The position numbers and the translations under genes were made by a program. Under the pieces are notes generated by a model. It made no database searches. It worked only from the letters and a program-made list of their open reading frames with translations, and had not been told where the DNA came from. This document shows positions 11,085-23,806 of a stretch of DNA of 64,000 nt, piece by piece. The DNA lies in assembly GCA_963966185.1 (NCBI GenBank), contig CAWZYM010000253.1, positions 1,368,001 to 1,432,000 of the forward strand, given 5' to 3'. The DNA comes from Rhabditoides inermis (taxonomy: Eukaryota; Nematoda; Chromadorea; Rhabditida; Rhabditidae). Position 1 is the first letter of the stretch, and each line of letters starts with the position of its first letter.

Positions 11085-11824
11085 TCACCACTTGGAAGTG
11101 TCGTTTCGGAGAGGCCTCCAGATGGGGCGGCCGAAGTGGTTGTTCTGAACAAACAAACATGCAAACCGAGCGCTGCAGTCTGGTACTCACATATTCGAAT
11201 GGGTTGCGGGGCGCCTCCTGAAGCAGCTCGTCGATCATCTTGAAGCGGATGCGAATCGGCCGCGCCAGCTTCACCGAAATAACATTTGATTAGAGTTTAC
11301 AGTGCGTTTCGGCCGCTTTCCCTCACCCCCTCTCTTGCTGCTCGCTCGAAGGTCTGTTTGACAGTCTTCTCCGAGTCGAGGGCCACCGTGAACTGCGTCA
11401 GCAGCTTCTCGTCGCGTCTCTTATCTCAAGGTACTGTATGCTACCGTAATCCATAAGCTGCATACATGCACTACTGTACAAGAGTACTATACTCATAAAT
11501 ACAGTAATCTGGGATACAGTAGTCCACTAAGATCTAATGTACATGGCTGTATGTGGACAGTGATGTGACGGCACTCGTCAGCAGCGATGAACTGCGTCGG
11601 CGGCCGCACGTGCAGGAACTTGTTGCTGCTGGTGCGCACCTGAAACAGCTACAGTAGCCCGAGATTCGTGGCGAGACCTTGACGGCGAGTCTCTTGTTGC
11701 CCGTGTTAACGAGCATATGCTCCGATTTGTCGCCCGGCAGACGGTGAAACACTTTCGGAAAAAAGAACATAGAGACTCTTGGTTCCTCCTCTCTCCTTCT
11801 CTCCTTCTTGCTCTCAATCCCCCC

Positions 11825-11864
<40 letters not shown>

Positions 11865-11914
11865 GTGAGGTCCACGGAGAATGTGGATAGAGGATCGTCA
11901 TTGGAGTCGACCAT
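11085..11914 (-). CDS. MSP-domain (SSP-like) protein, exon 1 junction irregular
   Basis: A small protein of the nematode major-sperm-protein domain superfamily, closest in style to the sperm-specific SSP members. Visible segments: MVDSNDDPLSTFSVDLT (11864-11914), then VFHRLPGDKSEHMLVNTGN plus KRLAVK (11678-11751), RTSSNKFLHVRPPTQFIAA (to 11639), RRDEKLLTQFTVALDSEK (about 11325-11421), LARPIRIRFKMIDELLQ (about 11207-11266) and NNHFGRPIWRPLRN up to a TGA at 11085. The pattern of GDKSEHMLVNTG, LAVKV, VRPP and DEKLLTQF follows the MSP fold strands. The first two exons do not join in frame with a GT-AG intron: one base is missing, so there is an unseen exon, a non-canonical splice or a disruption. 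A start at an internal ATG near 11770 is possible. The C-terminal extension is not part of the MSP fold. Confidence 0.68.
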
Positions 11915-11954
11915 AGCAGATGGAGCGGAGGCGTGTGCCTCAGAAGGCACATAC

Positions 11955-12512
11955 GCCATACCTAGTGCATGGTCACGGCGCAACGACGTTGTTTCACGCG
12001 CGATTTTGTCTCGGCGTGTGGCCGTCATTCCATCACGCCACGCTTTTCCCGAAATCACGCCGCGTGAAATGAACGCGCGGCAAAAGTCTCGAATTCGAGA
12101 ATCCCGAAATAACGCCCGTGGTAGTTGGAGAAAGTGGGCCGTGATAAATGGAAAATTATGCAATTTGTTTCGATAATGCCACATGATCACATGATTTATA
12201 TGGTTTCTCAACCGTCTCATTTATGAGAAAGGCAATGAGGAGGCCGTGCATGGGATGCAGGCGTCTCGAAATGACGCGCGATCCCGAACTAACGCTTTCG
12301 CGAATCTCGAAGGAGCGGCAGCGTGATATCACGCTTTGCCCGTCAAAAATCCCGAAACAACGCGCGCCGGTCAGCGCGCGTGGCATGGGCGTGCAATCAC
12401 GCCGCTCATTTCTCGCATTCGAGAATCCCGAATCAACGCGCCGCGTTGTCTCGTCTCGAAATGACGACGCGCGTGATCGCGCGTTGCGCCGTGACCAGGC
12501 ACTAGCCATACC
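11955..12512. mobile_element. hAT-like MITE with 8-bp target-site duplication
   Basis: The 542-bp element (11963-12504) has terminal inverted repeats: left TAGTGCATGGTCACGGCGCA and right the reverse complement of TAGTGCCTGGTCACGGCGCA, with one mismatch. It is flanked by a perfect 8-bp direct repeat GCCATACC at 11955-11962 and 12505-12512. An 8-bp duplication and a terminus of the form YARNG are hallmarks of hAT transposons. No transposase is encoded, so it is non-autonomous. Subterminal motifs of the type CCCGAA(A/C/T)(A/C/T)(A/C)ACGC and TCTCGAAATGACG recur at least seven times, as expected for transposase binding sites. It sits 40 bp upstream of the MSP-domain gene start. Confidence 0.9.
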
Positions 12513-13686
12513 GGTTCGCAGAGAGAAAGAGAAGGAAATGAGATAAGAACAAAGGAAATTGTGACATTACTGCAAAGATATTAAAAAACAAAGGAACCAC
12601 TCGAGCAGTTAACTTCAGTTTTTGCTTAATCATACCTGTCACGCTGCAGGAATTTGAGAAGACGGGAAACCGCTAGAACTAGCCCTGACGAGTTCTCTGA
12701 ATCTGAACCGAAAACCGAAAGAGAGTGTGAGGCGCTCGGGGCGCTCGTCGGGCGATCGCAGACGCAGAGATCGACCTTCTTTTTTTCGGTAAAATGATGG
12801 ATAGCGAATTGCTATGATTGCTTCGCTTCAGAAAGTGTATGAACATATAGATTAGCGAAACAAAACTTGTTTTGTGTAATAAAAAAAGAAAATTATCAAG
12901 TACATACTTCTTACTTCTTGGTAATTGATTTGAATTCTTGTACTGATGGAGAAAAAGGTCTGACAGGAATTCCATGAAGACAAATGCAAACATGCTACTA
13001 ATACGATTCAACATGTCATGTTCAAAACCGAAAACAAGTTCGCAAAAATGATTGTTCAAATACATAGACTCGTGATAATTTGGTCGTTCTCTCAAAAAGG
13101 CGATAAGATTCTGCTTGATCATGTTTCAATTGAAAGGTAGCGTATCCTCTGAGTTCATAAAAACAGTACGTTTGAAAACATTTCAGTTCTTATGTTCTTT
13201 CAAGAAAACACTGCAAACTTTTTTCACTAAGAAGTGTTTCAGAAAGAAAATTCATTATAGTAGCCACTATGATGCATTATTTACTGAAATTGAAGTTGAG
13301 AAAACACGTAGTCTCGCGCTGATTCACTCCTACTTTTTTTGTATCACAAAATTTGTTGATGATCACGTTTTGTTGATGATCACGTTTTGCTTAATGATGA
13401 AGTGAGAACATTACAAAAACAAACACACTATTGTATTTATTACCTCTTTGCTTTTAGTTCCGGTTTTCTGTATATAAACTGAGCGGCAATAGGAAGTTTA
13501 GATTTAATCACAAGTTGCATTACTTGAAATACTTCAGTTCTAATTCCAAGGTATCCCTCAGTTTTAATTGAGAGTATAGTAACTCTCAGTTTCAATCACA
13601 GGTTATTTTACTTCTTTTCTGAGTCACAGACTCGATTTTACATTGAGTAGAAAGAAACCACGCTTTTTTAGAAATAGTTGTTGGCG
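12513..13686. other. Intergenic, AT-rich, upstream of srsx-like receptor
   Basis: No supported gene. A 147-codon open frame on the minus strand (12679-13122) has no recognisable domain. TGATGATCACGTTTTG is tandemly duplicated near 13355-13390. Confidence 0.5.
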
Positions 13687-15925
13687 ATGGATCTGGAATA
13701 CTGGCCGTCTTCTATGCGCAAAATTGTAATGGTTTATACAGTTGGTGGGGCAATTATGGTTGTCCTTACTGCTTCTCTTCTTTTCCTATTTTGGCAAAGC
13801 AACACGGTTAGTTCAGTAACTTTCAACTCATCAACAAACTGTTTTTAGAAAGGATTAGTCATGATGACATTCGCGATATTTGTCGACTGTTTGGTAGGTC
13901 TGAGCACATTTTGGTCAGGTCTGGACAGGCTGTTGAGATTTGGCGAACGTAAGAGAAAAACACGTGTTTGTGAAATAATGGAATCGTTTAGCGGTGAAAT
14001 ACGTCCCACGGAAAAACTGTGCTTTTCAAGGATACTTTTTTCTTACAGAGATTTCTTGGCAACTTGATTCCTTTGCTGTTTTAGTTATTTCTTTGGACAG
14101 GTATGTTATTCACATGAGAAGAACACTTTTAAAAAAAAGATTCAGGTTTTGCGCTGTACTGCTTCCATTCAAATACATAGCTCACAGTAAGAAAATAACT
14201 TCAGTTCTAATCACAGGTAAGAATGACTATAAGATAAACGTATGATACAACATTTGTTTACAGTACCTATGGCCGTGACCTTGACAACTACTGCAGTAAA
14301 TACTTTCATTTTATACTTTAAAACAAACTTGGTGGACTCATATTGTTTGCTCATGACTGTGAATATGCCAGTAAGTGACGTGTATAAAATGCATACTAAA
14401 TCATCTTACTTTATCAGGAGTTTACTAACTTCAAAGTCATAAGTAATATGTGCTGCGTATTCATTAGTTGTTTGATTTACGTAAACACGATCTTGTTTTA
14501 TAAGGTATTTTTACATGAAATATTTTTTATCATTTGTTTTGAAGAACTCACAACAACGATCAAAGAAACTTGGAAAACCCTTCATGTACTTCACGAAAAC
14601 AATAGGTACGTTTTGAATTGTACGAAGGTAAATATACGTCAATTTGGAGTCTTTGCGCAGCAGTACTTTTATAAACGCGAAAAAAATTCTAACGAGGACA
14701 TTCTGTTAATATGGTTTTCGGTGTGTAAAACATATCAAAATTTGATGTAGATTAGTCAACTTCAAAGATAGTTATTTTTCTTGGCGTGAACAACCTACAA
14801 AATGGTCATACATGAGAAGTTATCGATTGATATCTCGGAAACCGATTAAACGATCAAAAATCGTCTTGAATAATCTACAAGTACTACGGACATCCTGTGA
14901 AAGTTTCATGTCATTAGGTTTTTTTCGGAAACAGAGTTATAGTTCTATGGTCGTTAATTGTTGCGCGCGGTGGGGTAGACCAGAGGAAGACGGAGAGTCA
15001 GCTCTCGGCAACAGCGCGCCAAACAAGAGAGGTAGACGGTTATGGTACCGTATTTCGAACTGCATACGAGGTAAATCTAAAACTATAGCTCTGGCGCAGG
15101 CTATAATTATTAACTCTAAAAGTTGAAAAACTCGGCTTCGTTTGACTTAATTTTTTGAGACTTTTTTTTGAGTAAATGATTCTCAATTTCCTGAAAAGAG
15201 CCCGGTAAGCTTGCGAAATAAATGTCTGGTGAACATTCGGCAAAGTGACTTCCGTACAATGAGCCTTATAGTCAGAATCTTCTTATAGTGCTTGTGATGA
15301 AAATGCGTAGAGAGCTGAAAAGGGTGAGTGAGTATGAAATCGAGAGAGAGTAGCGAAACAGTCACATAAATTTCGAAGATTCTTTGAAATATACGAAACC
15401 CACGGAACTGGATTATCGTGGATGAACAGTACTCTAGGGTAAAGTCCAAGAAGTTTCTGAGTAAATTTGCCGCGTTGTCAGTAGTACAACATTTTGCACT
15501 TTTTGAAATACACAAGTGCAAACGAGTATTTTTGATCACACTCTCTTTCACACGTTTTACTCTCGTATGATATTTTCGTTCGATAACTGATTTGCATAGT
15601 CACTGTACAGCATGATGCATAATAACAAATACTGCAGGTCTGACTATTCTTACTTCTTTCTTCTTCAACTTCATTCCCGACGTTCTATATTATCTTCATA
15701 TACCAATCATTGAACGAAATCCGTCAGTGTACATTATTACATTTGTACTCCGAGTTAGTCCATCAATTTTGAGCAATTTATATTGCATGTTTTCAGGTCA
15801 TCATAAACTTTTTCATTGTTCTCATCCGTACAAAGAGTCTACACAAAGTCATCATGGCAGCGTTCGGATTCAAATCTCAAAAAAATTCTGTCATGTTTAT
15901 GACTTCTTCGAAACGACACTCTTGA
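13687..15925 (+). CDS. Serpentine receptor, srsx-like rhodopsin-type GPCR
   Basis: Nine exons: 13687-13806, 13849-13948, 14049-14100, 14146-14216, 14264-14370, 14418-14504, 14545-14605, 15638-15753 and 15797-15925, giving 280 residues. All phases close. Seven hydrophobic segments are visible. Helix 3 ends in VISLDRFCAVLLPFKY, a DRY-like motif of rhodopsin-type receptors as found in the nematode SRSX class. Helix 5 is followed by a basic loop NSQQRSKKLGK, helix 6 contains FFFNFIPDVLYYL, and the chain ends with a basic tail. The intron 14606-15637 is about 1 kb while the others are about 40-100 bp. Ligand and cell type are unknown; the class is assigned by motif only. Confidence 0.8.
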
Positions 15926-16618
15926 AGACAATTCTCACAAACTCATGAAGACTTCTCTTCAAAGTCAAAACTTTATTCAGGATCGCGTTTCATGAACATA
16001 AAGTATAGTACAAAATACACATGAGCGAGTACAAAGTACACATGAACGAATTGGCCCCTGTACCTGAAAAGTCAAATTCGATACAGTACTTGACTATACG
16101 GTATACGGTATTTGGCTCTACGGTACGTGTGTATAAGGCATCTGTAAAGTCGATGCCAAATAAGTGATATCCATTGATTGAAGATTGACGAAGCGTGCCG
16201 GCCGAATAGCGGAGAGAAGGCAACAGAATGGCGACCAACCTCGCACCTTCTCTACTATTTCTCTCTCTGGCGCAATAAAACGGGACAACACTCATCAATT
16301 ACACGGTGTCCTTTCATTCTGGAACGGAAAAACGTGTGAAAAAAAATTTAGCGAACGGACCACCATAAAACTGGATCTCTGTTTGAACACAAAATAGAAT
16401 TTATTAACTATCGTGTGAGGCAGTGCGCAATATACACAATTTGAACAAGTAACTCTGTAGAAAACAAATACTTTTCACCAAACACGAAGGGACTAGACAA
16501 TTGGGGGTGATTGTGCAGGGTAGTGATGTGAGAGTGCAATACATGTGGTAGACCCGTGAGGATAGGACACCGTCTCTGTGAGTGAGACTTGAGACAAGAA
16601 GATCGGATTACATTGAAG
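15926..16618. other. Convergent intergenic region between srsx-like and plexin genes
   Basis: Both flanking genes end here. A short near-duplicate of about 20 bp containing GTACAAARTACACATGARCGA occurs at 16008 and 16028. No gene is seen. Confidence 0.5.
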
Positions 16619-18989
16619 TTATGCAATGTCTGCGTAGATGTGCTCGGATTCCAGGGAGAGATTGACGACTTGCGAAAATCTTTGTGGTAGACGCTGCTGG
16701 AGGCAGACCGCATCGGTCGAGAGAATCTGAAAAGAGAAATGTGAATGTACGAGAGGGTGAATGGGAAGAGAGAGAGAGATCGTACCTCTAGGAGCTTGAT
16801 TCCGTTGCCACGCACCCAAGTGAGCAGTTCTGATAGAGCCATTGTACATCCGGTGCGACCCCCGGATGAAAGAAGCTGTAAGCAAGTTAAGGTTCACGTC
16901 TACGTGTTCGGAATGCTTACATTCGTCACCGCATTCAGCTCATCGATGTATTGTTCCTCGGTGACGCGAGGCGAGCGGCGAATGCGCTGAAATAGAAAGC
17001 TGAAATAGAAAACTGTTATTAAAGACACATTCGGTACCTTGAACAAATCGGTGGAGAGCGGTCTGAGTCGACTGATCTCCTTGGCGAATAGCAGTCGGGA
17101 GGAGGGCGAATCCGCGCCCATCGGCTGCTGGCCCGACGAGAAACAGTCCATCTCAAGTCAAATGATAACAAAGATGAAACTAAAAGTAAAGTTTTTTCCC
17201 GTTTTCATGAACTGACAAGTGTCTGTGCTACGACAGGTAGGTTGGCGTCTGCGGCTGGGTCGGGGGCGACGTCGAATAGAAGGCGGGGCTGGTGCAACAG
17301 CTGCACCCACACACGCAGGATGTACACGTTGCACTTCCACTGCTGGATCAGCGACGGGTCGGACACCTGCAGAGAGGGTGAGGTGGACAGTGAAAAACAA
17401 GTGGAAAAATGAAAAGAATAATTAAGATTTTGCGCTTTCTCATGCGTGGTGACGATGAGTGCTTTATTCGAAACTGATGTGAGTTGATCACTATTTCTTC
17501 CTTATCACATCACTTTGTATATTGTGGATGACTCACCCCATTCCTGACAGCTTCATCATCGAGGAAGTCGAACACCCTTTTCAGAACAGGCGGGAATCGT
17601 GAGTCGTGGAGAAAGAGAGCAGACTCGAGGAACTCCTCGATGAACGACTGCACTGTGCCCTTACTGAAAAGATACTCGGTACGCTTTGGCAGGGCTTTTT
17701 ACACGTTACGTTTCTATCACGGCGTAAATGCCAGTTGGCGAGCATTGACGCAATGTAACTCTTGTATCAGTGGAAAACAATAACGTTATATGATTGCACA
17801 CCTGGTGAGCAGCCTCGTGAGGAACACCTCGGGAATCTGGTCGGGTATGCTGTTCTCCAGACGGCCCTTCTTCATCGTTCCGCCCTTGTTAGGAGGGATG
17901 AGGTGCCACGCGTCAGGAGACGGAGGGTAGGGAGAAGTCCTGGAGGGAGATGATAGAACAGAAAGGGGGGAGAGAGGGGGGAGGGGAGGGGAGGAGGGAG
18001 AGAGAGAGATGCGTACCTCTCCAGGGACGACCAGCTGGACTGTCCAGAGTCTCCACGCGACTCGTTCCTCTTCCCAGCAGGTAGCATGAGTAGGAGAGCT
18101 TGGTCGGGAACCTGGAAACGTGACACGTTTCGGTGACCATTCAAACACACACACTTGCTATATGGTTTTAATGAATCTGCCGTTTTCATGACTGATGTGT
18201 GCGATCTCACAAAAACTTGTAGTTGTAGTATGCGTTTCAGTGACAATTGAACAACAAACAAGTTTGTTGAGTGTTCAATAACGACAAGTAACTACTGTTC
18301 TCAAATTAAACTAACTTGCAATACCTTGTTGCTCGCAAGCGTAGCCAACCGCGGCTTGCTGCGCAGAGTGGTTTGATCCATCTCATGCAGGGGCTGGTTG
18401 CCGCGCGAAAGACACTGCCACTCTGGAAACAGATGATGTCATCGCACAGTGACGCTTGCGACACTGTAGTCCTTCGGCGCTACTATACCGAATAATCACC
18501 CTACTATAATGTTTCTTGAACATTTTGATTGTTTTGTCTGTTCAACTATACGATTCCTACTTCCTAAACGCTACTCACCGAGATCGAATGTGTTGGCTTG
18601 CGGGCGGGCCGAATGGGCGCTTCCTCGGTAGACCACCTCCAGCACCTTGGTCTTTGCCTGTCCTATAGTGTCGCAGGCGAGGAGCCGGACGGGGTACGGG
18701 CCCGAGCCGTCCAGACCGAGAACGTGCACGTCCTGAAGTAGTTCCGTAAGATTTCAGATCCAAAACGAAGGCGATGCGTTTTGAGTCACGACCATGCTAT
18801 GATGTCTAGTATTTATGAAACTTTCAATGGTTTCAATGATTTCAGATGAATGATAGGCGTACCAAGTGCGTGTCATCGGTGGGTTCCCTCAGCAGGCGGG
18901 CCTCGTTGATGGAGTAGCGGGCGGCACCCGTCACAGCGTCCACCGGACCGCGGTTCGTCTGCGCCTGCGAGGGAGTCTCTCTTCCTCTC

Positions 18990-19023
<34 letters not shown>

Positions 19024-19409
19024 TCTTCTCTCTATCTCTTCCTCTCTCTCTTCTTCTCTCTATCTCTTCCTCACTCTCTCTCTTCCTCTCTCTCTCTCTC
19101 TTCCTCTCTCTCTCTTCTTCTCACTCTCTCTCTTCCTCTCTCTCTCTCTCTCTCCCTTTCTCTCTCTCTCTCTCTCTTCCTCTCTTTCTCTCTTCCTCTC
19201 TCTCTCTCTATCTCTTCCTTTCTCTCTCTCTTCCTCTCTCTCTCTCTCTTCCCCTTCCTCTCTCTCTCTTCCCCTCTCTTCCTCTCTCTCTCTCTCTTCT
19301 TCTCTCTATCTCTTCCTCTCTCTCTTCTTCTCTCTATCTCTTCCTCACTCTCTCTCTTCCTCTCTCTCTCTCTTCCTCTCTCTCTCTCTTCTTCTCACTC
19401 TCTCTCTTC

Positions 19410-19440
<31 letters not shown>

Positions 19441-19559
19441 TCCTCTCTCTCTCTCTCTCTTCCTTTCTTTCTCTCTTCCCCTCTCTCTCTATCTCTTCCT
19501 TTCTCTCTCTCTTCCTCTCTCTCTCTCTCTTCCCCTTCCTCTCTCTCTCTTCCCCTCTC

Positions 19560-19599
<40 letters not shown>

Positions 19600-19817
19600 T
19601 CTCTCTCTCTTCTTCTCACTCTCTCTCTTCCTCTCTCTCTCTCTCTCTCTCTCTCCCCCTTTCTCTCTCTCTCTCTCTCTTCCTCTCTTTCTCTCTTCCT
19701 CTCTCTCTCTCTCTCTCTTCCCCTTCCTCTCTCTCTCTTCCCCTCTCTTCCTCTCTCTCTCTCTCTCTCTCTTCTTCTCTCTATCTCTTCCTCTCTCTCT
19801 TCTTCTCACTCTCTCTC

Positions 19818-19851
<34 letters not shown>

Positions 19852-19878
19852 CCTTTCTCTCTCTCTCTCTCTCTTCCC

Positions 19879-19910
<32 letters not shown>

Positions 19911-20351
19911 CTTGAGCGCCTTGTACATTGTGTAGTACTTCTGGCCCGGCTCTCCATCGAAATGCTCCATCAGACACACGGTCAGCCATTTGGAAAATAA
20001 CTTTTCCACCTGAACACTTTGTTGTCATCATGTAACGAGATAACACGTTCGATGTACAGGAACTCTAACACACGCGTACAGTAACCCTAAACGCCAAACA
20101 GAGTCGCAATACATTCATTTCAACAACCCTGAACAACGGAGTCGCATAATGTTCAAAATACAGTAACCCGTCAAATTATATATCACAGTAACACCCGGAA
20201 CACACCACGGAGTCGCTCTTGCGGAACAGCAGTTGGTGCGTCTTGTTGTGTACGCTCTCTGCGATGTGCGCGCGCATCAACTCAAAGACAATCTCAGAGA
20301 GGTACTGCAGGTTGCGGAGGAGAACCTGGAAGAGAAATGATCACTGGAGAA

Positions 20352-20400
<49 letters not shown>

Positions 20401-23400
20401 CACAGTGACGATGAGGGAGGCAAGGGTGTTTCTCTCCGCCGGTCCCACGTGAGGGTCCGCCTCCGCCGCCGAGACTAGGGCGAATACAAATGGCTTGGAC
20501 GAGAGAAGCGCATCGAACTGGGCGAGAGTTACCTGGAAAAGATCAATCTGTCATGAAGTACACTCTGAATTTCAAAGTTGAGTTAGCATCGGGATGTGAA
20601 AATAGAACGAGAACGATGCAGTTTTCTCAACAGCTGACAAACAATAGAAATTGGTGTCATTTTCAACGTTTGACGGAATTTTTCACCGACTCACAGATTT
20701 TTTCGACACGACAAAAGCTCATCATTATCATATTTTTCACATTTTTTCCCTAATATTTTCACTTCAAAAATCAGTGACAAATATATTTCCAATTTATCAG
20801 ATTGGTTTTTACAATTTATAATATAATATTTTTCCGGGAGATAGTTCGCCAGATTACGGTAGAAAATCGATCTACCCTCTAGTCCACGGTTCGGATAATT
20901 GCACAGTGGACAGTGGCGCTCGCACTGACCGCTCCGCAAAGCACGCGACACGCCAGCTCCACTGCGAATTACCAGCAAGCACTAGAGCGCGATAATTTCT
21001 TCACTGAAATCGTTATGCGCCCATTCATTTGCAAAGCGACCTGTGCGCGCGCCGCTCTCTCTGTGGGGTGCGCTGTGCAACTATCCGGGCCGTGTAGTCG
21101 CATTTGATCTACCTTCTAGTCGTGAGGAGACCCAAGCGCGCGCTTTCAAACAATATTATCGATCAAAAAAGCCGACATGCGAATCAAAGAGGCCGCGCGA
21201 CACTCGAGCCTTTGCCCGCGCTGTCTCTCGCTCAAAACTGAGTTTCGCCAACTGACCCCGGCTGGCAATAACAGAAACTATCCTCCTGGCGGCGAGTATA
21301 GACATATTGTCGTTTTGATCGATATCTCGAATTTATGGCAGTGTGTGAAACGTACGGGCAGAGTGGCTGCGTAGAGGGCTGTTCCACTGCCAGACGCCTG
21401 CACATCCTGCCACAGGAGACGGTCCAAGAAGTCCCTGCAATGATGATGATGAAAATGAATTAACAGTTCAGATGATGTCATGGAGTACCTTCACTAGCAT
21501 AAACGTTACATCAATGTGAACGATAATGGATAGTTGTAGTAGATACGTTTCCTATATTAAATATATCAAATTCATGGTTTTAGGTGCAATATATAGCCTA
21601 ACTGATCAAAAGTCAAACATCACGAACTGCTTGAAATCGGTGTCACGTCTAGGCTAGACGGTCTAGCACTAGCTATCAATACCGTACTCACCTGGGTGAT
21701 ACCATGGGCGGTGGATCAGCCGGCGCGCCGCCATAGAAAGACATGCTGGTCTGCAGCTCGGCGAACGCCTGCTTGCACTCGCGACGCACGTTGCTCTCCA
21801 GGTGCTCCATCTGCACCTGCACCTGAACCAGATCACGTCAGCCTCTGCTTTCACCGTTCTCTCACCACCTTGCTTTTAAGCTCTCTCCATCTCTCGCTCT
21901 CTCTCTCTCTCAACTGTTCTCTCTCCTTCTTCTTCTCTTCCCCCCTCCCTCCCTCTTTTCTTACCTTCTTGTAGTCCCTCTCCCGCTCGCTATGTCGTCT
22001 CCTCCACACGAATAGCAGTATGGCGAGTACGAGTATGAGTGCTGCCGCGCAGCTGGCGACTGCCATCCACAGTCTCCTCGCCGCTCCCTCGTCAGAGTAC
22101 GAGATCAGACCCAGCTGTTGCCGCACGTGTCCCACCTGCACAGACACTACTGGCAGACCGCCTGGCAGCTTGTCGCCTGCAACGTGTTGTTGTTGCTGTT
22201 GTTGTTTTTGTTGTTTTGTTGTTGTTGTTTGTTTGTGTCGCTGCTCACTCACCGTTCTCATCGGTCCCCTCCGGCTGGGCAGTGGGTCCGGCGCACACCA
22301 GTTGTCTAGAGTCGACTAGAGTCACGTAGCACCGCTCACTCCCGATCCAGATCTGATCGTGAAACCGTTGTGTATACACCAAGGTCACGTTCTCTCCTAT
22401 TTGGATTCTCTCTCATTGGGGGTATAGCTCAGGGGTAGAGCGCTCGCTTTGCATGCGAGAAGTCTGGGGTTCGAATCCCCATACCTCCAGAACTTTTTTG
22501 CAAAAAGATAACATGTTGTTTGTTTCATTCCCAACACTGTTTTTGATCAACACGTCTACCAAAATGTTTTATTTTACATTTAACTCACTTTGTAGTCCCT
22601 GGGCTCAGCTGCCTGATTGAGGAAGCGTCCGTCCAGAATGAGTGGCTGGTCTCCGTGATGCGCGCGGATGCCGGGGAACGGTTCGAACGTCGGATCGGGC
22701 ACGATAGTCAGCTGAAGGCGAGGACCCACGTTCCGCAGACCTGGAGTACATTTAGCATCAACGCGGGTCGCTACATACAAAATCACGTTGCACGTTGCAA
22801 ATAAAACGCACTTCTTCCCACTCACTCTTGACGTTGTCGATGGCGAATCCGATGTTCCATCGTGTGAACGCGGAGGTGGCGGCGAGTGCCGGCTTCACCC
22901 TCGGCGACAGACACGTCATCACAGTGGCGTTGTGGATCTGACAGTCGCCCAGCTCGGATGCGAGCTCCGGAGACGCGTGCGTGCCCGTCAACAAGTACAT
23001 ACGAGCGGTCAGAGCGGAATCGAAGTGCTGACCCTGAAAAGGCGAGTTCAGTCCCGATTCGTATCAAAATAGAAAATTATACTTTCTGATAATCTTTCAG
23101 AGGATGCACGGCCGATACGAGATCTCTCTGAGAAACTGTGGCCAGCAAAAGTTGAGTCTCTGCTAGATATACATTACGTTTCATCACTAACACATAAACA
23201 TAATTGCACACGGCTTGGTAATTCCTTGTAAATCCAAGAATGATCACTCACCGTAACAGTGATCGTGCGTCCGCCGCTCTTGAATGCAGTGAGTGGATAG
23301 ATGGAGTGGACGGCGGGATCGGGGCGGTATTGGAAGGCGCGCTCCAAGCGAGTTTCCGCCCCATCCACCAACAGACGAACGACTGTCGGGGAGGTGAGAA

Positions 23401-23751
23401 AGGAGGAGGCGGCGGTGAGACAAGACAGAGAGGCGGACAGATTGCGCTACAACAATGTATTCCCTTTCATATCACCTCGATCAATGAGCGGAGTCGACTC
23501 ACCTCCATCACCATACACTCCCTAGTGTCGTCGTCCCCGATGAACACTCTGGCCGCGCTGCCGGCGTGCAGGTTTTTGCCGTACACCACCATCTTGGTGC
23601 CACCAGACACAGGTCCGAATGCGGGGTGAATGGAGAAGAGCGAGACGTTGACAAACTGGTAGAACTCGCTGGACTCGGCAGTGTTCTTGCCGATTGCGAT
23701 GCGCACCGGCGCGCTGCCGACGCCCTGCAAGGAAGAGATGAAAGAAAGAGA

Positions 23752-23806
<55 letters not shown>

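Noticed and set aside
12679..13122. 147-codon open frame on the minus strand
   Set aside because: AT-rich, no recognisable motif and no support from flanking splice sites.
18866..19915. 349-codon Ser/Leu-rich open frame and its Arg/Glu-rich reverse
   Set aside because: Translation of the intronic TC microsatellite; plexin exons on either side splice across it.
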